DNA of 64,000 nt from assembly GCA_035527845.1 (NCBI GenBank), contig DATKZT010000020.1, positions 1 to 64,000 of the forward strand. Direction: 5' to 3'. The notes beneath the pieces were generated by a model, which was given only the letters and a program-made list of their open reading frames with translations, ran no database searches and had not been told where the DNA came from. This stretch comes from JAUWKC01 sp035527845 (GTDB lineage Bacteria; Planctomycetota; Phycisphaerae; Sedimentisphaerales; Anaerobacaceae). The position numbers and the translations under genes were made by a program. Positions 44,940 through 53,035 of the stretch are shown here, in pieces. Every line of letters starts with the position of its first letter. Positions within the stretch are counted from its first letter, which is position 1.

Positions 44940-45668
44940 TTACATGGCCATACCGCCGTCTACACAAAGGACTTGTCCGGTTATGTAACCGGCGTCGTCG
45001 CCGGCAAGGAAGGCCGCGGCTTTGGCGACATCCTCGACGGTTCCGAATCTTCGGACGGGTATCATCTGTTTAGCGGCTTCTTTGACCGGATCGGGCAGTT
45101 TATCGGTCATTTCGGTAATTATAAAGCCGGGGGCGATACAATTTGCGGTCACGTTTTTCCGGGCGAGCTCTCTGGCGACGGATTTGGTCAGGCCTATGAG
45201 GCCTGCCTTGCTGGCGGCATAATTGGCCTGTCCGGCGTTGCCCATGACGCCGGCGACGGAGCTGAGCGAAATGATTCGTCCGAATCTGTTTCGGACCATA
45301 GATCTTGCAGCGACGCGGGCGGCTACGAAGGCGGCCCGAAGGTTGACCTGTATTACCTTGTCAAAATCCTCGTCGGTCATTTGCAGGATGAGCTTGTCAC
45401 GTGTAATGCCGGCGTTGTTAACGAGAATTCCGATGCCATTATGCTCGGCAGCCAGGGATTCGAGTACGTCGCTGAACTTTTGTGTATCGGTGATGTCAAC
45501 CCAGCGGGTGATGCAATCTGCGCCTGCCTGTGCTTGAAGCTCGCTGAGCTGGTCGGCGTTAATGTCGAGGCCTGCCACAATTCGGCCCTGTTTTAGCAGC
45601 TCAAGGACGATTGCTCGACCTATTCCTCTGGCGGCTCCGGTTACTACGGCAAGTCTTTTGTCAGACAT
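44940..45668 (-). CDS. fabG: 3-oxoacyl-ACP reductase
   Basis: A 242-residue short-chain dehydrogenase reducing 3-oxoacyl-ACP with NADPH. VTGAARGIGRAI nucleotide motif, NNAGITRDKLILQM, and catalytic Tyr150/Lys154 in YAASKAG. Length is normal. In the fab operon, 32 bases after fabD. Confidence 0.96.
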   Translation of the reverse strand: MSDKRLAVVTGAARGIGRAIVLELLKQGRIVAGLDINADQLSELQAQAGADCITRWVDITDTQKFSDVLESLAAEHNGIGILVNNAGITRDKLILQMTDEDFDKVIQVNLRAAFVAARVAARSMVRNRFGRIISLSSVAGVMGNAGQANYAASKAGLIGLTKSVARELARKNVTANCIAPGFIITEMTDKLPDPVKEAAKQMIPVRRFGTVEDVAKAAAFLAGDDAGYITGQVLCVDGGMAM

Positions 45669-45700
45669 ATCTGCAATCTCCGAACGAAAATGCGGTTTCT

Positions 45701-46639
45701 TCAGGAGCGTATGAGCTCGTTTACAGAGTCGAGGTTGCTCATATTAATCACTTTGGCTTTTCTATTGATTCTTTTCATAAGTCCGGTCAGGACCCTCGAC
45801 GGTCCGATTTCGTAAAATATTTCGACGCCATCGGCGATGAGCCTTTCCATACATTTTTGCCAAAGAATCGGGCAGGTGAGCTGTTTGGTGAGCCCCTGCC
45901 GTATTTCCTCGGCGCCGGTATAGTACTCGGCACTTATGTTTGCAATTATCTTTATATCTGCGGGGTCGCTGATGGCGGCGCATTCCAAGGCGCGCCGCAG
46001 GGCGGCGGCCGCGGGGGCCATCATCTCGGTATGGAAGGCGCCTGCGACCTCAAGAGGCACGGCCTTTATGGCTTCATACTTTGGCGCCAATTGTTCTGCC
46101 CGGCGGCAGGCGGCTTTTGTGCCGCTGACGACGATTTGGCCGGGGCAGTTAAAATTCACGGGCTGGAGAACCTCGGCGTCTGAGGCCTCTGCACAGAGCC
46201 GGGCGACGTTTTCCTCATCAAGGCCGATGATGCTCACCATTGCGCCGAGCTGCTCGTCGGCGGCGTCCTGCATTGCCTGCCCACGTTTTCTCACGAGAAG
46301 AAGCGCCTGCTCGAAGTCCATCACACCGGCGGCGTAAAGAGCGGTATACTCGCCGAGACTCAGGCCCGCGGTGACGTCGGGGCGAAGACGATCGGCAGCG
46401 GGAGATGTGCTGAGCAAGTTCAAAATGGCGGCTGAGGTCACGAAGATCGCAGGCTGGGAGATGGCGGTCGTATTAAGCTGTTGGGCGGGCCCTTCGAAGC
46501 AGATGCGGCGTAAATCGAAATCGAGAATGTCGTTGGCCTGCTGGAAGATTTCCGCGGCCGGGCCGAAGGCATCGGCGATGTCCTTGCCCATTCCGACATG
46601 CTGAGCACCTTGTCCTGGAAATATGAAAGCTGTTTTCAT
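45701..46639 (-). CDS. fabD: Malonyl-CoA:ACP transacylase
   Basis: A 312-residue enzyme loading malonyl onto ACP. FIFPGQGAQHVGMGKD at the start, nucleophile Ser94 in GLSLGEYTALYAAG, and the later VAGAFHTEMMAPA with the catalytic His. Standard length. Between fabH and fabG in the operon. Confidence 0.96.
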   Translation of the reverse strand: MKTAFIFPGQGAQHVGMGKDIADAFGPAAEIFQQANDILDFDLRRICFEGPAQQLNTTAISQPAIFVTSAAILNLLSTSPAADRLRPDVTAGLSLGEYTALYAAGVMDFEQALLLVRKRGQAMQDAADEQLGAMVSIIGLDEENVARLCAEASDAEVLQPVNFNCPGQIVVSGTKAACRRAEQLAPKYEAIKAVPLEVAGAFHTEMMAPAAAALRRALECAAISDPADIKIIANISAEYYTGAEEIRQGLTKQLTCPILWQKCMERLIADGVEIFYEIGPSRVLTGLMKRINRKAKVINMSNLDSVNELIRS

Positions 46640-46671
46640 ATAAGGTTTCTTCTGGCTGTTGCTTTGCGAGG

Positions 46672-47685
46672 TTAGAACTCGATCACGTTTGCTCCCCAGG
46701 TCAGACCCGCTCCGAAGGCGACGAAGATAATGATGTCGCCGCGTTTTATTCTTCCGGCTCTGACACAGTCATCAAAGGCAATGGGTACCGAGGCGGCGGA
46801 GGTATTTCCGTACTCGGCGATGTTCAGGAACATTTTTCCGTCAGGCAGATTGAGCCGTTTGGCGGCTGACTCGATGATTCGTGCGTTCATCTGATGTGAG
46901 ATGACCATGGCGACGTCGTCGAGCGTGAGGTTGCATGCATCGAGGCATTCGGTGACGGATTCGACGATACGGCGGACCGCCTGCTGATAGACCTGTCGGC
47001 CGTGGATTTCCATGTAGATTTTGTCGGGGTCGTCGAGCTTCTTGTCGGCGGGATGGCGAGAGCCGTGGGCCTGGCAGTTCAAGGCCTTCCAGGAGTCGCC
47101 GTCTGCTGACATGGTGCTGTATAGTACTCCGTGACGTCCGTCCTCTGTTTGTTCGAGGACGACGGCGCCGGCGCCGTCTCCAAAGAGGATACAACTGGTT
47201 CGGTCCTTCCAGTTAGTGATTTTGGTGAGGGTTTCGGCGCCGATGACGAGTGCGTTTTTGCAGCGTCCGCTCTGGAGGAACTGCTGAGCAATGGCGATTC
47301 CATAGATGAAGCCGCTGCACGCGGCGCCGAGGTCGAATACCCAGGCCTTTTTTGCCTGAAGGGCGCTCTGGACGAAGCAGGCGGTGGAAGGGAAGACCAT
47401 TTCGGGCGTAATGGTGGCGACGATAATCATATCGAGGTTTGCAGGGTCCAGATTTGCGACACTGAGGGCCCTTCTTGCGGCCTCGGCGGCGAGTTTGGCG
47501 GTGGTCTCGTTGTCATCGGTGATATGCCGTATTTTGATACCGGTACGCGTGGTGATCCAGTCGTCGGAGGTGTCGACCATACTGGCGAGGTCCTGGTTCG
47601 TAAGAATCTTTTCCGGCACAAAAGACCCGTGTCCGGCAATAACTGCGCGATAAGGGGGGAAGTGTTCCTTAGTCTGTTCGTTCAT
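46672..47685 (-). CDS. fabH: 3-oxoacyl-ACP synthase III (KAS III)
   Basis: A 337-residue initiator of fatty-acid synthesis, condensing acetyl-CoA with malonyl-ACP. Catalytic Cys123 in DLGAACSGFIYG, His in ISHQMNARI, Asn in YGNTSAASVP. Its start overlaps the end of plsX by 17 bases. Confidence 0.96.
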   Translation of the reverse strand: MNEQTKEHFPPYRAVIAGHGSFVPEKILTNQDLASMVDTSDDWITTRTGIKIRHITDDNETTAKLAAEAARRALSVANLDPANLDMIIVATITPEMVFPSTACFVQSALQAKKAWVFDLGAACSGFIYGIAIAQQFLQSGRCKNALVIGAETLTKITNWKDRTSCILFGDGAGAVVLEQTEDGRHGVLYSTMSADGDSWKALNCQAHGSRHPADKKLDDPDKIYMEIHGRQVYQQAVRRIVESVTECLDACNLTLDDVAMVISHQMNARIIESAAKRLNLPDGKMFLNIAEYGNTSAASVPIAFDDCVRAGRIKRGDIIIFVAFGAGLTWGANVIEF

Positions 47686-48733
47686 CAGCCGTCCTTAACT
47701 GAAGAATATGGGGTCTGTCATTCTGTGCTTTTTCAGCGAATGGAGACGCGGAGAGATATTGCATGATTTTGTCGTTTAGTTTTTCGGTGTGGTATTTCTT
47801 GGCGGCGAGGATCGCGTTCTTGATGGTTCGGCTTTGGCTGGAACCGTGACATATAAGGGCGGTGCCGTTAATGCCGAGCAGCAGTGCGCCGCCGTATTCG
47901 TTGTAGTCGTACTTCTTGTAGATTCTGGTCATTACAGGTTTGAACTTCATGGCCAGTCGCAGTTTTTCGGCGAGCAGCTCGTGCTTTATAGCCTTGAAGA
48001 GGCCGTCGACAAGGCCTTCGGTGAGCTTAAGGACAACGTTGCCAACGAAGCCATCGCAGATGGCGACATCACAAACGCCTTTGAAGATGTCTCTTCCTTC
48101 GATATTGCCGACAAAGTTGATATTGGGGTCGGCCCTCAGAAACTCTCTGGCTTTCTTGACGACTTCATTTCCTTTGGCGTCTTCCTGCCCGATGCTCATG
48201 ATACCAACTCTCGGATTCTCAATTCTGAGCAGGTGTTTTGAATAAATAGAGGCCATGACGGCATATTGGTAAAGATTGATGGGCTTGCACGCGATGTTTG
48301 CGCCGACATCGCAGATGGTGACGGGCCCTTCGAAGGTTGGGAAAACGACGGCGATTCCCGGTCGGTTTATTCCCGGCAGATTTCTCATGCGCATTTGAAA
48401 AGCGGCGACGCAGGCGCCGGTATTTCCGGCGGAAATGACCGCATCAGCTTGGTCCCTTTTTGCGAGCTTGGCAAGAACGGAGATGGAGCTCTTGACCTTT
48501 CTTCGCAGACTCTCGATGGGTGGGTCGTCCATAGCAATGACTTCGGGGGCCTCAATGAGGCTGATGTCGCCTTCGCGGGAGGTTTCAGAAGGCAATAGAG
48601 GCTCTATCGTCCCGCGGGGACCCACGAGGATCAATTCGTCGTCCTCGGCAAGCCACTGTATTGACTCGAGGGCGCCGGCGATAATTTCAGCGGGTGCATT
48701 ATCACCACCCATTGCGTCGATTGCGATTCGCAT
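47669..48733 (-). CDS. plsX: Phosphate acyltransferase
   Basis: A 354-residue enzyme making acyl-phosphate from acyl-ACP for phospholipid synthesis. It begins MRIAIDAMGGDNAPAEII, the PlsX hallmark, and contains VISAGNTGACVAA, FVGNIEGRDIF and ICDGFVGNVVLKL. Six bases after rpmF, in the rpmF-plsX-fabH order seen in many bacteria. Confidence 0.96.
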   Translation of the reverse strand: MRIAIDAMGGDNAPAEIIAGALESIQWLAEDDELILVGPRGTIEPLLPSETSREGDISLIEAPEVIAMDDPPIESLRRKVKSSISVLAKLAKRDQADAVISAGNTGACVAAFQMRMRNLPGINRPGIAVVFPTFEGPVTICDVGANIACKPINLYQYAVMASIYSKHLLRIENPRVGIMSIGQEDAKGNEVVKKAREFLRADPNINFVGNIEGRDIFKGVCDVAICDGFVGNVVLKLTEGLVDGLFKAIKHELLAEKLRLAMKFKPVMTRIYKKYDYNEYGGALLLGINGTALICHGSSQSRTIKNAILAAKKYHTEKLNDKIMQYLSASPFAEKAQNDRPHILQLRTADERTD

Positions 48734-48739
48734 TTTTGA

Positions 48740-48925
48740 CTACTCTTGTTCCTTAGCGAGCTTCAGCGTAATTCTCGGATTGACATAACCGCAGTTTGAA
48801 CAGGCGGCGTGGGGCAGCTTTGCATTATCACATTTGGGGCATACCGAGTAGTTGACGGGTCTGAGCCTGTGGTGGCTGCGACGGATCCGTGTTCTACTCT
48901 TACTTGTCTTTTTAACTGGTAACAT
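48740..48925 (-). CDS. rpmF: 50S ribosomal protein bL32
   Basis: A 61-residue ribosomal protein. It has the basic N-terminus PVKKTSKSRTRIRRSHH and a zinc ribbon with Cys29-Cys32 and Cys42-Cys45, so it is the C+ form. First gene of the fatty-acid operon. Confidence 0.96.
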   Translation of the reverse strand: MLPVKKTSKSRTRIRRSHHRLRPVNYSVCPKCDNAKLPHAACSNCGYVNPRITLKLAKEQE

Positions 48926-48991
48926 TTTTCAAACGACTCCATCTATCTTGAAAAGCAGTAACACATGCAAGGGCAAATGCCAGAATCACAA

Positions 48992-49020
48992 AGGATATTT
49001 CTTGTGGTTTGCTTTGTCAA
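48992..49020 (-). promoter_or_regulatory. Promoter of the rpmF-plsX-fab operon
   Basis: On the minus strand TTGACA (49020-49015), 17-base spacer, TATCCT (48997-48992), about 67 bases before the rpmF ATG. The -35 is a perfect consensus. Confidence 0.65.
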
Positions 49021-49122
49021 GTCAAATCCGTTGAAAGGCAAGGCAGGGGTGCGATTCACGTTTGTAGGTGGATTCTTTGCCCGTATCATCGCCCCCGTTT
49101 CTTCCCGATTCGTTTCCCCCCG

Positions 49123-49152
49123 TTGTCATTCCCGCGAAAGCGGGAATCCAGC
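49123..49152. repeat. Dispersed hairpin repeat, copy 2
   Basis: TTGTCATTCCCGCGAAAGCG and GGAATCCAG: an 8-bp stem ATTCCCGC-GAAA-GCGGGAAT at 49128-49147. Same family as 27626-27653, opposite orientation. It lies in the 393-base gap between rpmF and the next gene (48926-49318), which otherwise holds the two promoters listed. Confidence 0.65.
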
Positions 49153-49262
49153 CCCCCTCGAAAGACCTGCACGACCATACAAGCCCGATAGCCTGCCTTC
49201 CTACCTACAAATATGAAGTGCACCCGCAAGGCAGGGGGTGGGCAAGAATCTGCCATTACCTC

Positions 49263-49291
49263 TTGATAACGTGCGATGCACGTGTTAGTCT
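49263..49291 (+). promoter_or_regulatory. Promoter-like pair with palindromic spacer
   Basis: TTGATA (49263-49268), 17-base spacer, TAGTCT (49286-49291). The spacer holds a perfect inverted repeat ACGTGC-GAT-GCACGT (49269-49283), a possible repressor site. It precedes the membrane protein at 49319 by about 28 bases. Confidence 0.4.
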
Positions 49292-49318
49292 GTGGTCATT
49301 TGATTAAGGAGGTTATTT

Positions 49319-50212
49319 GTGGAATTGTCATGGCTAATGAGATTAAGGATTATGGCTTCGGTCGGCACGGGGGTGATTCTGGTGGGAATCCTGGGTTGGC
49401 GGCTGGTTGAGCCGCCGGAGCCTTCAGGGCCCGTATATTACGGCACTATAACGGGCGGCGGCGGCATATTTCTGCTGGTTTTGGCGTTTTTTGCAGGTTT
49501 GATAGGCTTTTTTGCGTCTTGGCCGTACGGCAGGGAGATCGGCATATTGGCCGCACCGGCGGGATTGGCGGTAATGGCGTTGCGTTCCGGCAGTATGGCG
49601 GAATTAATAAGGCAAAATACCGCTTTGGAGCAGCGGCAAGCGGTTTTTGCGGCGCTGGGTTGGGAACCACCTTTCTGGCTGAGTATTGTTGCGATGGGTT
49701 TTGCGGGCGTTCTGTTGGGCCAGAGGCTGTTATCGAAGCGTGCGCCGGGCGAGTCGCAGGCGGAAGCTAAGTCGAGCCCTGGCATGTACTTAAGTGGTGC
49801 AATTGCTCTGATTGGCACAGTTTTGGCAGTTCAGGTTTTCATAAGGCTGTTTGCTCAGGATGTTGGTGTCTCTGACACTCAGTTTGGGCGAGTTGTGGGT
49901 CAGCCTGCGGTGGGTCAGATCGCATTTGGCGTGGTGTTGTCTTTTGGGATAGCGGGTTTTCTTGCCAAGAGGTTTCTGAATGTCAGCTACATCTGGTCCG
50001 GGGCGGCCACTTCGTTGGTAACTGCTTTTTCTGTAGGTGTTTACGTAAAACCTGCCATGTTAGAACATTCTTGTCGCTATTGGCCTGGGGTGTTCTTTGT
50101 GAATCCTGTGCTGTGCGTGCTGCCCGTACAGATGGTGGCGTTTGGGGTCTTGGGCTCGATTTGGGGCTATTGGATGGCAGTGCGGTATAGCTGTTGGCGG
50201 AAACACGCGTAG
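49319..50212 (+). CDS. Unknown polytopic membrane protein
   Basis: A 297-residue protein starting at a GTG with a full AAGGAGG 5 bases upstream. About seven to eight hydrophobic helices, including ILVGILGWRLVEPP, GIFLLVLAFFAGLIGFFASW and ALIGTVLAVQVFIRLFA, with a polar loop around 95-115 and another around 175-195. No family recognised. Gly/Phe-rich helices suggest a transport or envelope role, unproven. Confidence 0.7.
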   Translation: MELSWLMRLRIMASVGTGVILVGILGWRLVEPPEPSGPVYYGTITGGGGIFLLVLAFFAGLIGFFASWPYGREIGILAAPAGLAVMALRSGSMAELIRQNTALEQRQAVFAALGWEPPFWLSIVAMGFAGVLLGQRLLSKRAPGESQAEAKSSPGMYLSGAIALIGTVLAVQVFIRLFAQDVGVSDTQFGRVVGQPAVGQIAFGVVLSFGIAGFLAKRFLNVSYIWSGAATSLVTAFSVGVYVKPAMLEHSCRYWPGVFFVNPVLCVLPVQMVAFGVLGSIWGYWMAVRYSCWRKHA

Positions 50213-50257
50213 GGCGGCAGGGGGCCGGCGGTTAGAATTTGATTCATCTTTTTCGGA

Positions 50258-50286
50258 TTAGGCTCTCTTAGATAAGTATATATAAT
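50258..50286 (+). promoter_or_regulatory. Candidate promoter upstream of csrA
   Basis: A perfect TATAAT at 50281-50286 with a poor -35 (TTAGGC, 50258-50263) at 17-base spacing. It would give a leader of about 235 bases to csrA, or about 13 bases to the 57-codon ORF at 50306. Confidence 0.35.
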
Positions 50287-50305
50287 TTAAGTAGTTACGC
50301 GCAGA

Positions 50306-50479
50306 ATGGCCCATAATCAGCGATTATTGGCCAAGAGTCTTCAAAAAGGACTGTTTTTGGTCTTGGAATTGGCCGAAAATATATTTGTCCGAGGCCTGCC
50401 GGTCGGACTTGGTCGGAGTAACTTGTTGTACAGCAACGAGATAGAAGAGGCCTGGCGAGACGAAGAGGCGAACACATAG
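50306..50479 (+). CDS. Possible 57-residue protein in front of csrA
   Basis: An open frame from ATG 50306 to TAG 50479 on the csrA strand. The peptide MAHNQRLLAKSLQKGLFLVL continues ELAENIFVRGLPVG and ends with an acidic NEIEEAWRDEEANT. It is amphipathic with a basic start and an acidic end. A TATAAT box lies 20 bases upstream, but there is no ribosome binding site. No family recognised. csrA starts 51 bases after its stop, so a shared transcript is likely. Confidence 0.4.
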   Translation: MAHNQRLLAKSLQKGLFLVLELAENIFVRGLPVGLGRSNLLYSNEIEEAWRDEEANT

Positions 50480-50530
50480 GATTATTCTTTCGTAGAGCTT
50501 AGTGAGACCAGCCGACAAAAGGAGTTGAAA

Positions 50531-50734
50531 ATGTTGGTTTTGAGCAGACAAAAAGATGAGTCCATAATGATCGGGGAAAACGTCGAGGTCACGATTGTTG
50601 ATGTGCGAGGCGACAAGGTGCGTTTGGGTATAACGGCTCCGAAGGAGATACCGGTCCATCGGCGTGAAGTTTACGACGCGATCAAGCGCGAGCAGAGTGC
50701 AAAGCAGGCCGAGCAGCAAGAAACATCAGGATAA
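50531..50734 (+). CDS. csrA: Carbon storage regulator CsrA
   Basis: A 67-residue RNA-binding translational regulator that binds GGA-containing leaders as a dimer. MLVLSRQKDESIMIG at the start, VTIVDVRGDKVRLGITAP in the core and PVHRREVYDAI at the C-terminal strand/helix, with the conserved Arg. Start at 50531 with AAAAGGAG upstream; that GGA overlaps the ribosome binding site, as expected for self-repression. No flagellar gene, the usual neighbour, is nearby. Confidence 0.95.
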   Translation: MLVLSRQKDESIMIGENVEVTIVDVRGDKVRLGITAPKEIPVHRREVYDAIKREQSAKQAEQQETSG

Positions 50735-50757
50735 GACGCCTTTGGGAAGGATAGAGT

Positions 50758-50798
50758 GACGTCCTGTATGGATTTGGCATCCAATAGGACGTTTTTTT
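50758..50798 (+). terminator. Rho-independent terminator after csrA
   Basis: ACGTCC (50759-50764) pairs with GGACGT (50787-50792); inner TGGAT/ATCCA pairs extend it around a TTGGC loop. Followed by a run of T. Confidence 0.75.
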
Positions 50799-50817
50799 AT
50801 GCGCAGACAAGCTGCAA

Positions 50818-51054
50818 TCAACGGATGGTTCTCTCAGAGGGCCAGGATGGAGCAGGAGCCGCGGGAGAGGCGGTGTCGGTGGCGGGGGTGGTCAGCCGGG
50901 CGGGATTCTGTGAGTCTTTTTCCGCCGGGCTGGCTGCTTGCCCGTTCCCCTGGGGCCAAAAAACATAACCCAAAACAACAACCCCAAAAACCAAAACCAT
51001 ACACGCAATTATCTTCAGCCAAAATCTGTTCACGATTATCACCGACCCTTCCAT
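50818..51054 (-). CDS. Possible small signal-anchored protein
   Basis: A 78-residue frame with one hydrophobic segment (IIACMVLVFGVVVLGYVFW) after a basic start, then a Pro/Ala/Ser-rich tail (ARLTTPATDTASPAAPAP). A GTG start at 51033 (VNRFWLKII) is an alternative. No good ribosome binding site. It may be a tail-anchored or exported small protein, or a chance frame. Confidence 0.35.
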   Translation of the reverse strand: MEGSVIIVNRFWLKIIACMVLVFGVVVLGYVFWPQGNGQAASPAEKDSQNPARLTTPATDTASPAAPAPSWPSERTIR

Positions 51055-51255
51055 AATATGTGACCCTCATCAGCTTACTAATGCAGTATTTCGTATAAGA
51101 ACTCTGCGTCCTGTGAAAAAGCGTATAAGCTCCTACAATGTCCACGATGCATTTGTAGTACACCTTACACCCTTACAGCGACCTAAGTCTTCTTCCTTGC
51201 CAATCCCAGGTTAGCGTGCTTATACTTGCCCCGATTCGATCCCCTATTCGACAGT

Positions 51256-51726
51256 TCAGTCTGGCTCTTTGATCCCCAGCACCCAAGGTACTTTCGCATC
51301 AAAGATAATCCGTACCACTGGGAGGTTGCCAAAAGCGACGGGCACCAACTCACGTTTTGATGAGAAACACCACGAGAAGTTTTCATTAACCTTCAGAAAG
51401 ACAGTTGGTTTCCCATTGGCAGCCCCCAGTTCAGACCCTACCCTTTGGATGCTCCCTACGAAGTGCAGCAAGCCACCGTAATGGTGCCACCCAGATCGCA
51501 CCCTGCAAAAGTGATACACCTCTGCCTCCTTTGTAAAATCAACTCCAAGTTTGTCTAGAACCTTGGTCGCTTCTTCAGGATATACGTGCTTCCGGGCTCT
51601 CGCGAAGTTAAGGCAAGGCTCACATCCACATCGCTCCACACCGCCCGATTCAATCTGAATGTACACCTTACGCGTCGTCTCTGCATCGTAGCTAATAAGC
51701 CATGGCCCGAGACTGATAGTTTCCAT
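51256..51726 (-). CDS. Uncharacterised protein, possible Rhs immunity partner
   Basis: A 156-residue soluble protein. Central part has CGCEPCLNFARARKHVYPEE and LGVDFTKEAEVYHFC, then YGGLLHFVG, which I recall from a widespread uncharacterised family seen also as a stand-alone protein in actinobacteria. Position suggests an immunity role: it follows 27 bases after the stop of an Rhs C-terminal toxin-like domain on the same strand. Three clustered cysteines could bind metal. Confidence 0.65.
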   Translation of the reverse strand: METISLGPWLISYDAETTRKVYIQIESGGVERCGCEPCLNFARARKHVYPEEATKVLDKLGVDFTKEAEVYHFCRVRSGWHHYGGLLHFVGSIQRVGSELGAANGKPTVFLKVNENFSWCFSSKRELVPVAFGNLPVVRIIFDAKVPWVLGIKEPD

Positions 51727-51753
51727 GTCGTTAGTCCCACCTCTTTGTCATAC

Positions 51754-52743
51754 TCAACTTGGATTAGTGGCCCAAAACGATCCTATTTTGACCATCCCGT
51801 TCTGGACCACACCAGTCACTGTCAGAATTACGCCATTGACGTTCACCACTATGCCCTCCAACAACTGCTCTTCACTATAACTACCCGTGTTCACTGCCCT
51901 CTCAAGTGCTCTCCCTACCGCGGTGCCAGCATCTTTCTGAGAGCCGCAAAACATTCTTAGGAGCGGAGTAAAGTTACGGCCTGGTTTGTTGAAAATATGG
52001 TTCAACTTGTTCGGCTGTAGGGACTCGGGATCAAATCTCGCTTGCTGTGCCGATCTGCCGCTCAGGTTTACCCCATTGAGCATCGCGGACAGTTCGTACA
52101 TCTTTACCCCCGCCCAATAATATATCCGTTGCGCCAATTCCCACACCTTCCCGAGAAATGCCATGCTTGACGAGGCCGCCATCTTAACACGAGTTGTCGT
52201 AGCTGCCCATAATTCGCCCAACGTTTCCTCGCCGCTCGGATCTATATTGTCTATCGGGTCATTAAGACAGTAGAGGTATCTGTGTAGCGTCAGCGGTTCC
52301 CGGAATTTGCCTGTGACCGGGTCTCTGGTGGTGAATCGAGCAAGGTACGGGTCGTATTGTCTTGCGCGGAGGTAGTATTGGCCGATTTCGTCGTCGTAGT
52401 ACTGGCCCGTGAACATGAAGCGGTTTTTCAAAGTCGCGTCCTGCTGGGTTTCCGAAGGATAAGTCTCGCCGAACGGCGTGTACGTGTAGCGGTCAACTAC
52501 GTTAACCTGACTGCTTTCGTAATTGATTATCTGGCGGACGCTGCCGAGGCGGTCGTGCAGGTAGAAGTACTTGTTGGTTGTGGCGGGGGCGCCATCGTGC
52601 TGGGCGATTATCTGCCCGTTGGCGTAGATGTAGGCCTTTTCAACGGTGCTGCCATTTAGCTCCATAAGTATCACCGGCAGACCTTCCACAACATCGACGA
52701 CGTACTTGCGGACCATATTGCTCGGCAATCCTGCGTTTTTCAT
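51754..52743 (-). pseudogene. Orphan Rhs tip with C-terminal toxin-like domain
   Basis: The first part holds the Rhs core repeats: KYFYLHDRLGSVRQIIN, YTYTPFGETYP, FMFTGQYYDDEIGQYYLRAR and QYDPYLARFTTRDPVTGKF, ending with the DPxG hinge LNDPIDNIDPSGEE. After the hinge about 155 residues follow, with LNHIFNKPGRNFTPLLRMF and GVVQNGMVKIGSFW at the end, resembling polymorphic toxin C-termini. The gene has no N-terminal part; a full Rhs exceeds 1000 residues. The ATG at 52743 is probably not a real start: another frame just upstream (52730-52830) reads DPKYFSLSRDKNDNMTQNAG, Rhs-like, so a frameshift separates them. Confidence 0.75.
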
Positions 52744-52830
52744 CCCGGTTGTATCCCAGCCTTATGTTGCCCGCGTTCTGAGTCATATTATCATTTTTGT
52801 CGCGGGAAAGCGAGAAATATTTCGGGTCCT
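52730..52830 (-). pseudogene. Frameshifted upstream piece of the Rhs gene
   Basis: Reads DPKYFSLSRDKNDNMTQNAG and NIRLGYNRDEKRR in a frame different from the 329-residue frame that follows. DKNxNMTQ is a standard Rhs repeat feature. Further upstream the reading becomes Pro/Arg-rich and unlike Rhs. Confidence 0.55.
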
Positions 52831-52924
52831 CATGGGGCCTTGGGAGCCTGCGAGGGTGTGGCCCTTTGGCCGGAGGGCAGAACCCCGGGCGAACCGCTGG
52901 CCCGAATGGGTCGGGGCTTTTTGG

Positions 52925-52953
52925 TTGTGATATGGCAAGGGCGGTGGTATAAG
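52925..52953 (+). promoter_or_regulatory. Promoter of the coiled-coil lipoprotein-like gene
   Basis: TTGTGA (52925-52930), 17-base spacer, TATAAG (52948-52953), about 83 bases before the ATG at 53036. Confidence 0.5.
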
Positions 52954-53035
52954 ATTATGTTGCAGCCGTTGGTATTGGGGTGGCGTTGGTTTATGAAACG
53001 CACGAGAGTGAAACAGCGATTTTGGGCGGGAAGTT

